Origin: Pandoraea commovens
GTDB lineage: Bacteria > Pseudomonadota > Gammaproteobacteria > Burkholderiales > Burkholderiaceae
DNA: 64,000 bases
Direction of reading: 5' to 3'
Assembly: GCF_902459615.1 (NCBI RefSeq)
Contig: NZ_CABPSA010000002.1
Span: 620,001-684,000 of the forward strand
The stretch's first letter is position 1. The number at the start of each line of letters is the position of its first letter. Made by a program: the position numbers and the translations under genes. This document shows, one piece after another, positions 1 to 8,673 of this stretch. The notes beneath the pieces are model-generated. The model worked only from the letters and a program-made list of their open reading frames with translations. It had not been told where the DNA came from and did no database searches.

Positions 1-2
1 GC

Positions 3-257
3 CTCTACGGCGCAGTGCTCGGCGCGGTCGTCTTCATGGTGCTGTCCGACCGTATCGCCGCCTTTGATCCGACGAACTGGCTCGCTGCCCTCGGCGTGTT
101 GCTGATCGTCGTCGTGCGCTTCGCGCCGGACGGTCTCATCGGTTTGGTGGATCGGTTCGCGGCGCGTCTGCGTCGTTCGGCATCCGTGCCTGCCGCCGCA
201 CCTGCTCCGGCTGAGAACACCAAAGCAACGACCACGGACAAGGAGGTGACGCCGTGA
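3..257 (+). CDS. Branched-chain-type ABC transporter permease, C-terminal end (partial)
   Basis: Only the last ~84 residues are in the window; the gene enters from the left edge. The visible part ends a hydrophobic segment (LAALGVLLIVVVRF) followed by APDGLIGLVDRF, the typical end of LivM-type inner-membrane permeases, then a basic and Ala/Pro-rich cytoplasmic tail. It is followed by two ATPases in a GTGA overlap, so it belongs to a LivHMGF-type importer. Because galBCD follow, I infer that the importer takes up an aromatic acid or related carboxylate rather than leucine; the substrate cannot be read from this fragment. Confidence 0.85.
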   Translation, partial: LYGAVLGAVVFMVLSDRIAAFDPTNWLAALGVLLIVVVRFAPDGLIGLVDRFAARLRRSASVPAAAPAPAENTKATTTDKEVTP

Positions 258-1006
258 GCGCTGCACTCGAAATTCAGGGACTGTCGAAGCGCTTCGGCCA
301 ACTCGACGTCACCCGCAACGTCACGCTGTCGCTGCCGGTCGGCGCACGTCACGCGCTGATCGGACCGAACGGCGCGGGCAAGAGCACGTTGATGAACCTG
401 CTCACAGGCGTGCTCAAGCCGAACGCGGGCGTGGTGCGCGTGGGCGGCACCGACGTCACGTCGATGCCGTCGCACAAGCGCGTAAAGCTCGGTCTTGCAC
501 GCACGTTCCAGCTCAATACGCTGTTCGACACGCTCACGGTCGCCGAGAACGTAGGCCTCGCGCTCACGTCGCGACGCGGACTCGACGGTCGCATCGGCCG
601 TCCGCTGGCGAATCGTCCGGCGGTGGTCGAGGAAGCGGCGGAGCGTCTGCGCGAGCTCGGAATGATCGATCTGGCAGGCAAGCGCATCAACGAACTCGCT
701 TACGGCCAGCGTCGTCAGGTCGAGATTGCGCTGGGTCTCGCGCTCGATCCGAAGGTGCTGCTGCTCGACGAGCCGGTCGCGGGCGTGCCGTCGGGGCAGG
801 GCCGCAAGTTGTTCGAACTGCTGGAACGTTTGCCCGCAGACGTCGCGGTGATGGTCATCGAACACGACATGGATCTGGTCTTCCGCTTCGCGCGCCGCAT
901 TACGGTGTTGGTCGAAGGCGCGGTGCTGATGGAAGGCGAGAAGGACGAAGTGCGCAGCGATCCGCGCGTGCGCGATATCTATCTGGGGCGTCGCCATCAT
1001 GACTGA
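254..1006 (+). CDS. ABC transporter ATPase, LivG type
   Basis: 250-residue nucleotide-binding subunit of a branched-chain-type (HAAT) importer. Walker A GPNGAGKST is at residues 37-45, the signature is a variant LAYGQRRQ, Walker B is LLLDEPVAGV and the H-loop is VIEHDMD, the pattern of LivG rather than LivF. The GTG start overlaps the permease stop (GTGA), which implies translational coupling. It pairs with the LivF-type ATPase that starts inside its last codons. Substrate unknown; an aromatic acid is suggested by the downstream gal genes. Confidence 0.93.
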   Translation: MSAALEIQGLSKRFGQLDVTRNVTLSLPVGARHALIGPNGAGKSTLMNLLTGVLKPNAGVVRVGGTDVTSMPSHKRVKLGLARTFQLNTLFDTLTVAENVGLALTSRRGLDGRIGRPLANRPAVVEEAAERLRELGMIDLAGKRINELAYGQRRQVEIALGLALDPKVLLLDEPVAGVPSGQGRKLFELLERLPADVAVMVIEHDMDLVFRFARRITVLVEGAVLMEGEKDEVRSDPRVRDIYLGRRHHD

Positions 1007-1736
1007 CATTCTGCTCGAAGCCGGTGGGCTCAGTGCCGGGTATGGCGAAACCATCGTGCTCGAAGACCTGAGCCTGCGTGTGGCTGCTGGCGAAGCCGTC
1101 GCGATTCTCGGACGTAACGGCGTCGGCAAAAGCACGTTGCTGCTGAGCCTGCTCGGCCTCACCACGCGGCACGGCGGCGTGCTGCGTTATCGCGACGACG
1201 ACATTACGTCGTGGCCTGCCTACAAGCGTGCCCGCGCCGGACTGGCGCTGGTGCCGCAGGAGCGCGAAATCTTCAAGTCGCTCTCCGTCGAAGAGAACCT
1301 GCAAGTCTCGGCGATGGGCGATGTCGCGAATGCTGCTGACGACAAAGGGGCCTGGACGCTGGAGCGCGTCTACGACCTGTTTCCGCGTCTGAAGGAGCGC
1401 CGTCGCAATCTGGGCAATCAGCTCTCGGGCGGCGAGCAGCAGATGCTCGCCATCGGCCGCGCACTGATCGGCAACCCCCGCGTGATTCTGTTCGACGAGC
1501 CGTTCGAAGGGCTCGCGCCCGTCATCGTCGATCAACTGGTCGACGCGTTCTGGAAGCTGCGTGCAGACGGCGGCATGGGCGTGGTGCTCGTAGAGCAGCA
1601 CGCAGAACTGGGATTGGAACTCACCGACCGCGCGCTGGTGCTCGACCGGGGCCGTCAGGTCTGGGCGGGCCGCAGCAGCGATCTGGCCGCGTCGCCGGAA
1701 TTGCTCGGCACGCTGGTCGGACTGGAAAGCGCCTGA
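999..1736 (+). CDS. ABC transporter ATPase, LivF type
   Basis: 245-residue second ATPase of the same importer. Walker A GRNGVGKST, signature LSGGEQQM, Walker B VILFDEPFEGLAP and H-loop LVEQH are all present, and the length is normal for LivF. Its ATG lies 8 bases before the end of the LivG-type gene, so the two are translated together. The next gene, galB, starts 43 bases downstream, which suggests that transporter and catabolic genes share a transcript. Confidence 0.93.
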   Translation: MTDILLEAGGLSAGYGETIVLEDLSLRVAAGEAVAILGRNGVGKSTLLLSLLGLTTRHGGVLRYRDDDITSWPAYKRARAGLALVPQEREIFKSLSVEENLQVSAMGDVANAADDKGAWTLERVYDLFPRLKERRRNLGNQLSGGEQQMLAIGRALIGNPRVILFDEPFEGLAPVIVDQLVDAFWKLRADGGMGVVLVEQHAELGLELTDRALVLDRGRQVWAGRSSDLAASPELLGTLVGLESA

Positions 1737-1779
1737 GCGAGCGTCGCCGGGCCGCGCAACACGTATCAGAGTCAAACAC

Positions 1780-2535
1780 ATGAGCACAACACAGCACAGC
1801 AGCAACTCGGGATTGGCGGGCCTCGTCGTCAGCGCCCACTCGGCGGACTTCGTCTGGCGCGCGGCGGGCACGATCGCCACGCACGTCGCGCAGGGCTATC
1901 GCATGAAGATCGTCTGCCTGTCGTTCGGCGAGCGCGGCGAGTCGGCCAAGCTCTGGCGCAAGGGCGCCGAGATGACGGAAGCGAAGGTGAAGACCGCACG
2001 CCGTGAAGAGGCGCAACGCGCGGCCGACATTCTCGGCGCTGAGATCGAGTTCCTCGACATCGGCGACTACCCGATGCGCGTGTCCGACGAAACGCTGTTC
2101 CGACTCGTCGACATCTATCGCGACGTGCAACCCGCCTTCGTGCTGAGCCATTCGGAGAAAGATCCGTACAACTTCGATCACCCGCTGGCGATGCACGTCA
2201 CGCAGGAAGCGCGGGTGATTGCGCAGGCCGAAGGCCACAAGCCCGGCGAGAAGATCATCGGCGCACCGGCGGTGCTGGCGTTCGAGCCGCATCAGACTGA
2301 GCAATGCGAGTGGATTCCGAACACCTTCGTCGACATCACGCCGGTGTGGGACAAGAAGCGCGCCGCCATCGAATGCATGGCCGGTCAGGAACACCTCTGG
2401 GATTACTACACGCGCGTGGCGCTGCAACGCGGTGTGCAGGCCAAACGCAACATCGGCATCACCGCGTCGCGCGACATCAAGTACGCGGAAGGGCTGATGC
2501 GTCTCACGCCGGTCGTTACGGAGCAACTGTCATGA
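1780..2535 (+). CDS. galB: 4-oxalomesaconate hydratase (PIG-L/LmbE family)
   Basis: 251 residues. Adds water to 4-oxalomesaconate to give 4-carboxy-4-hydroxy-2-oxoadipate in the gallate / protocatechuate 4,5-cleavage pathway. It has the PIG-L metal motif in the GalB form AHSADFVW (instead of AHPDD), [33 protein letters not shown] with likely metal-binding His, and [14 protein letters not shown] at the C-terminus, all as I know them from Pseudomonas GalB. A generic de-N-acetylase reading is unlikely because galC and galD homologues follow immediately. Its stop overlaps the next start (ATGA). Confidence 0.9.
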   Translation: MSTTQHSSNSGLAGLVVSAHSADFVWRAAGTIATHVAQGYRMKIVCLSFGERGESAKLWRKGAEMTEAKVKTARREEAQRAADILGAEIEFLDIGDYPMRVSDETLFRLVDIYRDVQPAFVLSHSEKDPYNFDHPLAMHVTQEARVIAQAEGHKPGEKIIGAPAVLAFEPHQTEQCEWIPNTFVDITPVWDKKRAAIECMAGQEHLWDYYTRVALQRGVQAKRNIGITASRDIKYAEGLMRLTPVVTEQLS

Positions 2536-3236
2536 TTCGCGGCGTCGTCGTTCGTCAGATTCCCCGTGTCGATGCCGCCACGCTCGACATTCTGCGCAGC
2601 GCAGGCAGCGCCACCGTGCACGAGGCGCAAAGCCGTCTCGGCCTGATGGCCACCTATCTGCGTCCGATCTACGCCGGTGCGGCGGTGGCCGGTAGCGCCG
2701 TCACCGTGCTCGCGCCGCCGTCCGATAACTGGATGCTGCACGTTGCGGTCGAGCAGGCACAGCCGGGCGACATCGTCGTGGTCGGCGTGACGTCGCCGTG
2801 CGACGACGGGTACTTCGGCGATCTGCTCGCCACGTCGATGAAAGCGCGCGGCGTTGCCGGGCTGATCATCGACGCCGGTTGCCGCGACATCGGCACGCTC
2901 ACGCAGATGCAATTCCCGGTGTGGTCGAAGGCCATCTCGTCGCAAGGTACGGTCAAGGAAACGCTCGGCTCGGTGAACGTGCCGGTCGTGTGCGCGAACC
3001 AGATCGTCAACCCGGGCGACGTGATCGTGGCGGATGACGACGGTGTCGTCGTGGTGCCGTTCGCCACGGCGCAGGCCGTCGCGAAAGCGGCCGCGGCACG
3101 CGGTGCGGACGAAGCCTACAAGCGCGGCGTACTCGCGGGCGGCACGCTCGGCCTCGATTACTACAAGATGCGCGAACGTCTTGCCGCGAAGGGCCTGCGC
3201 TACGTCGACTCGCTCGACGAGTTGCAAGGCGAGTGA
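2532..3236 (+). CDS. galC: 4-carboxy-4-hydroxy-2-oxoadipate aldolase (RraA-like)
   Basis: 234 residues from an ATG that overlaps the galB stop. RraA/HMG-aldolase fold family: [19 protein letters not shown], then DAGCRD, which holds the Arg-Asp pair that binds substrate and metal in this class II pyruvate aldolase family. It cleaves 4-carboxy-4-hydroxy-2-oxoadipate to pyruvate and oxaloacetate, the last pathway step. RraA proteins outside such operons can be RNase E regulators, but the operon position between GalB and GalD homologues and the C-terminal extension favour the aldolase. Confidence 0.9.
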   Translation: MIRGVVVRQIPRVDAATLDILRSAGSATVHEAQSRLGLMATYLRPIYAGAAVAGSAVTVLAPPSDNWMLHVAVEQAQPGDIVVVGVTSPCDDGYFGDLLATSMKARGVAGLIIDAGCRDIGTLTQMQFPVWSKAISSQGTVKETLGSVNVPVVCANQIVNPGDVIVADDDGVVVVPFATAQAVAKAAAARGADEAYKRGVLAGGTLGLDYYKMRERLAAKGLRYVDSLDELQGE

Positions 3237-3246
3237 GGGGCGCGAC

Positions 3247-4374
3247 TTGGGCGAGCTAAAGCATTCTCAGACGCGCATTTGCGCCGCCGTCATGCGGGGA
3301 GGCACCTCGAAGGGGTTGTACTTCCTCGCGGACGACCTGCCCACGGACGCCGCCACGCGCGACGCCGTGCTGCTCGCTGCGATGGGTTCGCCCGATGCGC
3401 GTCAGATCGACGGCATGGGTGGCGCGAACCCGCTCACGAGTAAGGTCGCCATCGTCTCGCGCGCTACGCGTGCGGACGCCGACGTCGACTATCTCTTTGC
3501 ACAGGTCGTGGTCGACGAAGCGCGTGTCGACTACGGACAGAACTGCGGCAATCTCCTCGCGGGCGTGGGACCGTTTGCGATTGAGCGCGGACTCGTCGCG
3601 GCAACGGGCGATGTGACCGACGTTGGTATTCACATGGTTAACACGGGACAAGTGGCGGTCGCTACCGTGCAGACTCCGGGCGGCGTGGCGAAGTACGACG
3701 GTGACGTGGCCATCGACGGGGTGCCCGGTACGGCCGCCCCCATTCCGCTAATGTTCCGCGACACCGCCGGGTCGTCGTGCGGCGCGTTGTTTCCGACGGG
3801 CCAGCGTCAGGACGTCGTCGAAGGCGTCACCGTCACGTGTATCGATAACGGCATGCCGCTGGTGCTGATGCGCGCTACGGATCTGGGTTGCACGGGCGCC
3901 GAGTCCTGGCAGCAACTCGAAGCGGATGCGCAGTTCCAGCCGATGCGTGAACGCATCGAAGCGATTCGTCTCGCCGTCGGCTCGCGTATGAATCTGGGCG
4001 ACGTGCGCTCGCGCACGGTGCCGAAGATGTGTCTCGTTGCGGCACCCCAAGCTGGCGGTGCACTTGCGACGCGTTGCTTCATTCCGCATCGCTGCCACTC
4101 GTCCATCGGTGTGCTGGCGGCTGTGAGCGTAGCGACGGCGGCCGCACTGCCAGGCACCGTCTGTCACGAGATGGCCGTGGTGCCGGATGGCGATGCGCCG
4201 CTCGTGTCCATCGAACATCCGACGGGCGAATTCACCGTACGTCTGACGCTTGGTCTCGATGCCGAAGGGCAGACCGACGTCACGGGCGCGGGCTTGCTGC
4301 GAACCGCGCGTTGGCTATTTGACGGCGACGTGTGCATTCCGACTCGCGTGTGGGCGCAAGGAGAGGCGTCATGA
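3247..4374 (+). CDS. galD: 4-oxalomesaconate tautomerase (PrpF family)
   Basis: 375 residues from a TTG start. TTG is chosen because GAGGGG lies just upstream and because it keeps the family's N-terminal RICAAVMRGGTSKG; the next in-frame ATG would cut into that motif. Other family signatures are SPDARQIDGMGGANPLTSKVAIV and DYGQNCGNLLAGVGPFA, which carries the catalytic-site Cys. GalD interconverts keto and enol forms of 4-oxalomesaconate before hydration by GalB. PrpF homologues also isomerise aconitate; the gal context decides the call. Confidence 0.88.
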   Translation: MGELKHSQTRICAAVMRGGTSKGLYFLADDLPTDAATRDAVLLAAMGSPDARQIDGMGGANPLTSKVAIVSRATRADADVDYLFAQVVVDEARVDYGQNCGNLLAGVGPFAIERGLVAATGDVTDVGIHMVNTGQVAVATVQTPGGVAKYDGDVAIDGVPGTAAPIPLMFRDTAGSSCGALFPTGQRQDVVEGVTVTCIDNGMPLVLMRATDLGCTGAESWQQLEADAQFQPMRERIEAIRLAVGSRMNLGDVRSRTVPKMCLVAAPQAGGALATRCFIPHRCHSSIGVLAAVSVATAAALPGTVCHEMAVVPDGDAPLVSIEHPTGEFTVRLTLGLDAEGQTDVTGAGLLRTARWLFDGDVCIPTRVWAQGEAS

Positions 4375-5111
4375 GTCAGGAACGTTTGCCGTTGCTGCTG
4401 TTGCCCGGCCTGCTCTGCGATCAGGTGGCGTGGGCTGCCACTGCCGCGTTGCTACCGGCATTCGATTGCCGCGTGCCCGCATGGGGTGCGCTCGACACCA
4501 TCGGCGCAATGGCCGACCACGTGCTGGCCACCACGCCGGAGCCGCGTTTCGCGCTGGCCGGACATTCGATGGGCGGGCGCGTCGCGCTTGAAGTCGTGCG
4601 CCGTGCGCCGCAGCGCGTGAGCCATCTCGCATTGCTCGACACCGGCTATCAGGCGTTGCCCGACGGTGAGGCTGCTGAGAAGGAGCGCAGCGGTCGCGCT
4701 GCGTTGCTCGCTCGTTCGCGTGAGGAAGGCATGCGCGCGATGGGGCAGGTCTGGGCGACGGGCATGGTGCATCCGGACCAGATCGGCACGCCGCTGTTCG
4801 ACGCCATTCTCGACATGATCGAGCGCAGCAACCCCGATCAGTTCGCTGCGCAGATCCATGCGCTGTTGGGCCGTCCGGATGCGACCGCCCAGCTGAGCGA
4901 CGTGCGTTGCCCGACGCTCGTGCTGTGCGGACGACAGGACACGTGGAGCCCGCTCGCGCGTCACGAAATCATGGCCGGGTTGATTCCGGGCGCGGTGCTG
5001 AGTGTGGTGGAGCACAGCGGTCACATGAGTCCGATGGAACGCCCTGAAGCCGTGGCTGCCGCCATGCGCGCGTGGTTGTCGTTGCCGTCGACCGACGGGG
5101 TGACGTCGTGA
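4371..5111 (+). CDS. Alpha/beta hydrolase, function unassigned
   Basis: 246 residues from an ATG overlapping the galD stop. Alpha/beta-hydrolase fold: oxyanion region LLLPGLLCD, nucleophile elbow GHSMGG with Ser66, acid in CGRQDTWSP, and His in EHSGHMSPMERPE, so the triad is complete. It resembles small esterases and enol-lactonases. In this operon it could release an aromatic acid from an ester or act on a ring-cleavage product; this is inference. It is not part of the classical galBCD set, so it hints at the true growth substrate. Confidence 0.85.
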   Translation: MSQERLPLLLLPGLLCDQVAWAATAALLPAFDCRVPAWGALDTIGAMADHVLATTPEPRFALAGHSMGGRVALEVVRRAPQRVSHLALLDTGYQALPDGEAAEKERSGRAALLARSREEGMRAMGQVWATGMVHPDQIGTPLFDAILDMIERSNPDQFAAQIHALLGRPDATAQLSDVRCPTLVLCGRQDTWSPLARHEIMAGLIPGAVLSVVEHSGHMSPMERPEAVAAAMRAWLSLPSTDGVTS

Positions 5112-5590
5112 CGCAGTACACGCAAGCCACACCAACACCCGAGGCCGTCGACCAGCAAACGCTCGACGCGTTGCTCGCCAAGCAAGCGTGTCACGACCTC
5201 GTGATGCGCTTCGTCATGTGCAACGACCGTCGCGATCCGCAGGGACTGGCGGCGTTGTTCTCGGAGAAGGGGGTGCTGGTGCGCCCTAACGGCGAAACGC
5301 TCGTCGGCCCAGCGGCGATTGCGGCGGCGTACGCCGAGCGTCCGGCTGACCGGTTGACGCGGCATCTCGTCGGCAACGTGCTGATCGAGGTGACGTCGGC
5401 TACGGGTGCAATTGGCAGCAGCACCGTGCTGCTTTGGAGTGGCTCGGCGCAGGACGTGCCGGGACCGTTCGGACGTCCGGCGCAGGGCCGTCAGGTGATG
5501 GGTGAATTCGAGGACACGTTCGTGCGCACGGCGCAGGGATGGCGCATCGCGCGGCGCGAAGCGCGTTTCACTTTCGTACGCGAAGCATGA
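5108..5590 (+). CDS. SnoaL-like / NTF2-fold protein
   Basis: 160 residues from a GTG overlapping the hydrolase stop (GTGA). It shows the SnoaL/NTF2 pattern: N-terminal helix with residues like HDLVMRFVMCNDRRD, then GLAALFSEKGVLV, a GPAAIAAAY helix, a conserved HLVGN strand, and a final VRTAQGWRIARREA strand pair. Such proteins are small pocket enzymes (isomerases, dehydratases, hydroxylase partners). No substrate can be assigned. It is the last gene before a 224-base gap and the porin. Confidence 0.8.
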   Translation: MTQYTQATPTPEAVDQQTLDALLAKQACHDLVMRFVMCNDRRDPQGLAALFSEKGVLVRPNGETLVGPAAIAAAYAERPADRLTRHLVGNVLIEVTSATGAIGSSTVLLWSGSAQDVPGPFGRPAQGRQVMGEFEDTFVRTAQGWRIARREARFTFVREA

Positions 5591-5597
5591 AGCAAGG

Positions 5598-5622
5598 CGT
5601 GAGGCAAAAACAGCACCTCACG
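5598..5622 (+). terminator. Possible hairpin terminator after the gal operon
   Basis: CGTGAGG and CCTCACG form a 7-bp perfect stem with an 11-nt loop, 8 bases after the last gal-operon stop. No run of T follows, so it may only protect the mRNA end or act with Rho. Confidence 0.4.
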
Positions 5623-5814
5623 TCGCGCCATAAAACAACGGGGACCGAGGCCGGTGTGCAGCACAGGAGGCGGCAGCGGTGACCCGAAAGAGCAAGCAAT
5701 GCAGTACCGGAGGCGGCCGCAGTGCCGTCCCAACAAGGCCGGACCGGTGACGCTGTCGATGGTCCGGAGGTTGAGGTTTGGAGTAGCTGTGTATTCAAAA
5801 ACAAGGGGACAGAA

Positions 5815-6894
5815 GTGAAAGTGAAACACGCATTGGCCGCTGGCCTGCTGCTGGGTGCAGGCCTGGCGCACGCGCAAAGCAACGTGACGCTGTACGGGAT
5901 CGTCGATACCGGCATCGCCTATTACAACAATGCTGCCAATGGCGGCAGCTTCGTCGGCGAACCGACCCTCACGGGCAAGGTGCCGTCGCGCTTCGGTTTC
6001 AAGGGTGTCGAAGACCTGGGTGGCGGTCTCAAGGCCGTCTTCACGTTGGAAAACGGCTTTCAGCCGGGCATCGGCAGTCTGAACTACGGCGGACGTCTGT
6101 TCGGTCGTCAGGCCAACGTCGGTCTGTCCAGCTCGTGGGGCACCGTGCTCATCGGCCGTCAGAACAACATGACGTTCTACGTGACGGGCAATGCGGACGT
6201 GATCGGACCGTCGATTTTCTCGCTCGCCAGCATCGACCCGTACATCGCCAATGCGCGTAGCGACAGCGCCATCGGGTACATGGGCAAGTTCTCCGGCGTG
6301 ACGGTCGGTGCGACGTACAGCTTCGGGCGCGATGCATCGTCCGCAGGTGGTCCGTCGGCCACGAACTGCGCGGGCAACGTCGCTGGCAACTATCAGGCCT
6401 GTAAGCAATTCACGGGCTTGCTCGGTTACGACTACGAGAACTTCGGCATTTCGGCGTCGTACGACCAGATGCGCGGCAACACCGGCGCGGCTGCACCGCT
6501 GACCAGCTCGCAGTACACCGATTCGCACTCGGTCATCAACGCGTATTACAAGTGGTCGACGGGGCGCGTGGGCGGCGGCTGGATTCACCGCAACGTGAGC
6601 GCCGATGCCGCATCGCTGCGCTCGGACATCTACTTCATCGGCTTCACCTATCTGCCGACGATCACCTGGGCGTTCGACGCACAGGCCATCCGTTATCAGT
6701 TGAAGAGCCGCGCTAACGCCACGATGCTCATCGGCCGCGCCACGTACTCGCTCTCGAAGCGTACGTCGCTGTATGGCATGGCGGGCTGGGTGGCGAACAG
6801 CCAGAACGGTGCAGTGGCGATTGCCGCTGGCGGTTCGGTGGTCACCGGTGGCAACCAGTTCGGTACGATGCTGGGCATTCAGCACACGTTCTGA
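5815..6894 (+). CDS. Outer-membrane porin, Gram-negative OmpC-like
   Basis: 359 residues, Burkholderiales-type trimeric porin. A signal peptide (KHALAAGLLLGAGLAHA, cleaved before QSNVTLYG) precedes SNVTLYGIVDTGIAYY, the hallmark first strand, then EDLGGGLKAVFTLENGF, GRLFGRQANVGL and the terminal aromatic strand ending MLGIQHTF. GTG at 5815 is chosen because AAGGGG ends 6 bases upstream; a second GTG lies two codons on. It probably admits small anionic solutes, perhaps the substrate of the gal operon, but it may be transcribed separately. Confidence 0.92.
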   Translation: MKVKHALAAGLLLGAGLAHAQSNVTLYGIVDTGIAYYNNAANGGSFVGEPTLTGKVPSRFGFKGVEDLGGGLKAVFTLENGFQPGIGSLNYGGRLFGRQANVGLSSSWGTVLIGRQNNMTFYVTGNADVIGPSIFSLASIDPYIANARSDSAIGYMGKFSGVTVGATYSFGRDASSAGGPSATNCAGNVAGNYQACKQFTGLLGYDYENFGISASYDQMRGNTGAAAPLTSSQYTDSHSVINAYYKWSTGRVGGGWIHRNVSADAASLRSDIYFIGFTYLPTITWAFDAQAIRYQLKSRANATMLIGRATYSLSKRTSLYGMAGWVANSQNGAVAIAAGGSVVTGGNQFGTMLGIQHTF

Positions 6895-7199
6895 CGCTTG
6901 AGTCTTAGCAAGCGCGGCACCGCGCAGCGAGCACGTGTGGGGCGTCCGGGGGGGCGAATCGCACGTGGCGCGGTGCTGCGTCACTCCCTGTTGCGCGGCG
7001 GCGTCGTGGTGGCGTGCCGCGCATAACGAGCGAGTGATCCGGCAGACGTCGTGCGGCGTGACCGTGTGCAGCCGAACATTCCCCGAGCGGCACCATTGCG
7101 CATGATTTTCCTGCCCGGCCCGGGCTATGATGCCAAGCAGGCACTGGCGAGCGAGAAGCGAATCCCGGGCCGAGGTTTTTTCCTCATGAACCCCTCCGT
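6895..7199. other. Intergenic gap between porin and MFS gene
   Basis: About 300 bases with no convincing gene. A short GC-rich palindrome at 6912-6925 (GCGCGG / CCGCGC) without T-run could end the porin transcript. TATGAT at 7126-7131 is a possible -10 box for the downstream MFS gene. The last part holds the GAGG/CCTC hairpin and five-codon mini-frame described separately. Confidence 0.5.
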
Positions 7200-7203
7200 A
7201 TGA
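7172..7203 (+). promoter_or_regulatory. Five-codon mini-frame and small hairpin before MFS gene
   Basis: GAGG at 7172-7175 is the only Shine-Dalgarno-like sequence here, and it can pair with CCTC at 7182-7185. An ATG at 7186 opens MNPSV and stops at 7201-7203, overlapping the MFS ATG at 7200. The MFS start itself has no ribosome-binding site, so its translation may depend on reinitiation from the mini-frame. This is inference from layout only. Confidence 0.4.
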
Positions 7204-8585
7204 CGCAACCGATGGCCCCCTCCGCGACGCTGGCCGAAGGCCTTTCCGTGAGCGCACGCCGTATTGCCGTGCCATCCATTCTGCTGGGCACCTTCCTCGG
7301 TAATCTCGATGCATCGATTGCCAATGTGGCATTGCCGACCATTGCGCGCGATCTTGTCGCCGATCCCGCCTCGACGGTGTGGGTCGTCAACGCTTACCAA
7401 CTGATTTTTGCGATGGCCGTGCTGCCGCTGGCGGCGCTGGGCGAAAAGCTCGGCTATCGGCGCGTGTTCCTGCTCGGCGTGGCTGGCTTCACGCTGGCAT
7501 CGCTCGGCTGTGCGCTCGCCCCGTCGCTCTCCTGGCTTGTCGCGGCGCGCGTGGTGCAGGGGCTCTGCGGTGCGTGCATGTCGACCATCGTCCCCGCGTT
7601 GCTGCGCATGGTGTTTCCGCCGCACATGGGTGGACGCGCGATCTCGCTGCTGGCGCTGACCGTTGCGCTGTCGACGGCGGCCGGGCCGAGCGTGGCGGCG
7701 GTCATTCTCACCCTGGGCGACTGGCGCTGGCTGTTCGCCATCAATCTGCCCATCGGGCTGGTTGCGCTGGGCGCGTCGTACCGGTTCCTGCCACGCACGC
7801 CGGCGGCCGAGCGGCGCATCGACGTGCCCGGAGCGTTGCTCAATGCCGCAACGCTCGCGCTCATCATCATCGGACTCGGTCATATCGGCGAAGCCGGGCA
7901 TCACGGTGTCGCCGCGTTGCAGATCGCGCTTGGACTCATCGTGGCGGTGGTGCTCGTGCGGCATCAGCGCAGTCGTCAGACGCCGCTGCTGCCGCTCGAT
8001 CTGATGCGGGTGCCGGTGCTGGCGCTGTCGTCGCTGACGTCCGTCGCCTGTTATATGGCGCAGACGCTGGCCTACGTCGGCATGCCGTTTCTGTTGCAGC
8101 ACACGTTCGCGCGCAGTGAAGCCGCGACCGGCCTGTTGATTACGCCGTGGCCGCTGGTGATCGTGTTCATCGCGCCGCTCGCCGGACGGTTGTCGGATCG
8201 CTTCGACAGCGCGCGCATGAGTGCGCTGGGACTGGGTATGTTCGCGGTGGGGCTGGCATCGCTGGCGTGGTTGCCAGCGGACGCGAGCGACTGGGGCATC
8301 GCCTGGCGGATGGTGATCTGCGGGGTGGGCTTCGGCTTCTTCCAGACGCCGAACAACCGCATCATCATGATGGGCGCGCCGCGCGAGCGTAGCGGCGCGG
8401 CAAGCGGTCTGATGACGATGGCCCGGACCGTTGGCATGACGCTCGGGGCGGCTGTGGTGGCGCTGCTGTTCGATCTCTATGGCGATCACGGGGCGCACGC
8501 GGCGATGGTGAGCGCGACGATACTCGCGGCGCTGGGCGGTGGCGTCAGCCTGCTGCGAGTGCGGGCGAAGGCGCGCGCGGGCTGA
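7200..8585 (+). CDS. MFS drug/organic solute exporter, EmrB/QacA (DHA2) type
   Basis: 461 residues with about 14 hydrophobic segments. Diagnostic motifs: LDASIANVALPTIARDL in TM1, the motif-A region LGEKLGYRRVFLLG, motif C-like LSTAAGPSVAAVI, and a second half beginning near LLITPWPLVIVFIAPLAGRLSDRF. Proton-driven efflux in the inner membrane is expected; substrates cannot be read. No TetR or MarR regulator and no EmrA-type adaptor is adjacent, so it is a lone gene. The ATG overlaps the stop of a five-codon mini-frame. Confidence 0.9.
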   Translation: MTQPMAPSATLAEGLSVSARRIAVPSILLGTFLGNLDASIANVALPTIARDLVADPASTVWVVNAYQLIFAMAVLPLAALGEKLGYRRVFLLGVAGFTLASLGCALAPSLSWLVAARVVQGLCGACMSTIVPALLRMVFPPHMGGRAISLLALTVALSTAAGPSVAAVILTLGDWRWLFAINLPIGLVALGASYRFLPRTPAAERRIDVPGALLNAATLALIIIGLGHIGEAGHHGVAALQIALGLIVAVVLVRHQRSRQTPLLPLDLMRVPVLALSSLTSVACYMAQTLAYVGMPFLLQHTFARSEAATGLLITPWPLVIVFIAPLAGRLSDRFDSARMSALGLGMFAVGLASLAWLPADASDWGIAWRMVICGVGFGFFQTPNNRIIMMGAPRERSGAASGLMTMARTVGMTLGAAVVALLFDLYGDHGAHAAMVSATILAALGGGVSLLRVRAKARAG

Positions 8586-8673
8586 GCCAAGGGGGCGCCT
8601 CGATGGCGCACCCGACGTTCGGCACCTCGGGACGTAATGCCCGCGCCGAGCGGAGTTTCTGATACTGCGATGC

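Noticed and set aside
3034-3246. Longer upstream start for galD inside galC
   Set aside because: The extra residues are Arg/Ser-rich out-of-frame galC sequence; TTG at 3247 with GAGGGG upstream gives the family N-terminus.
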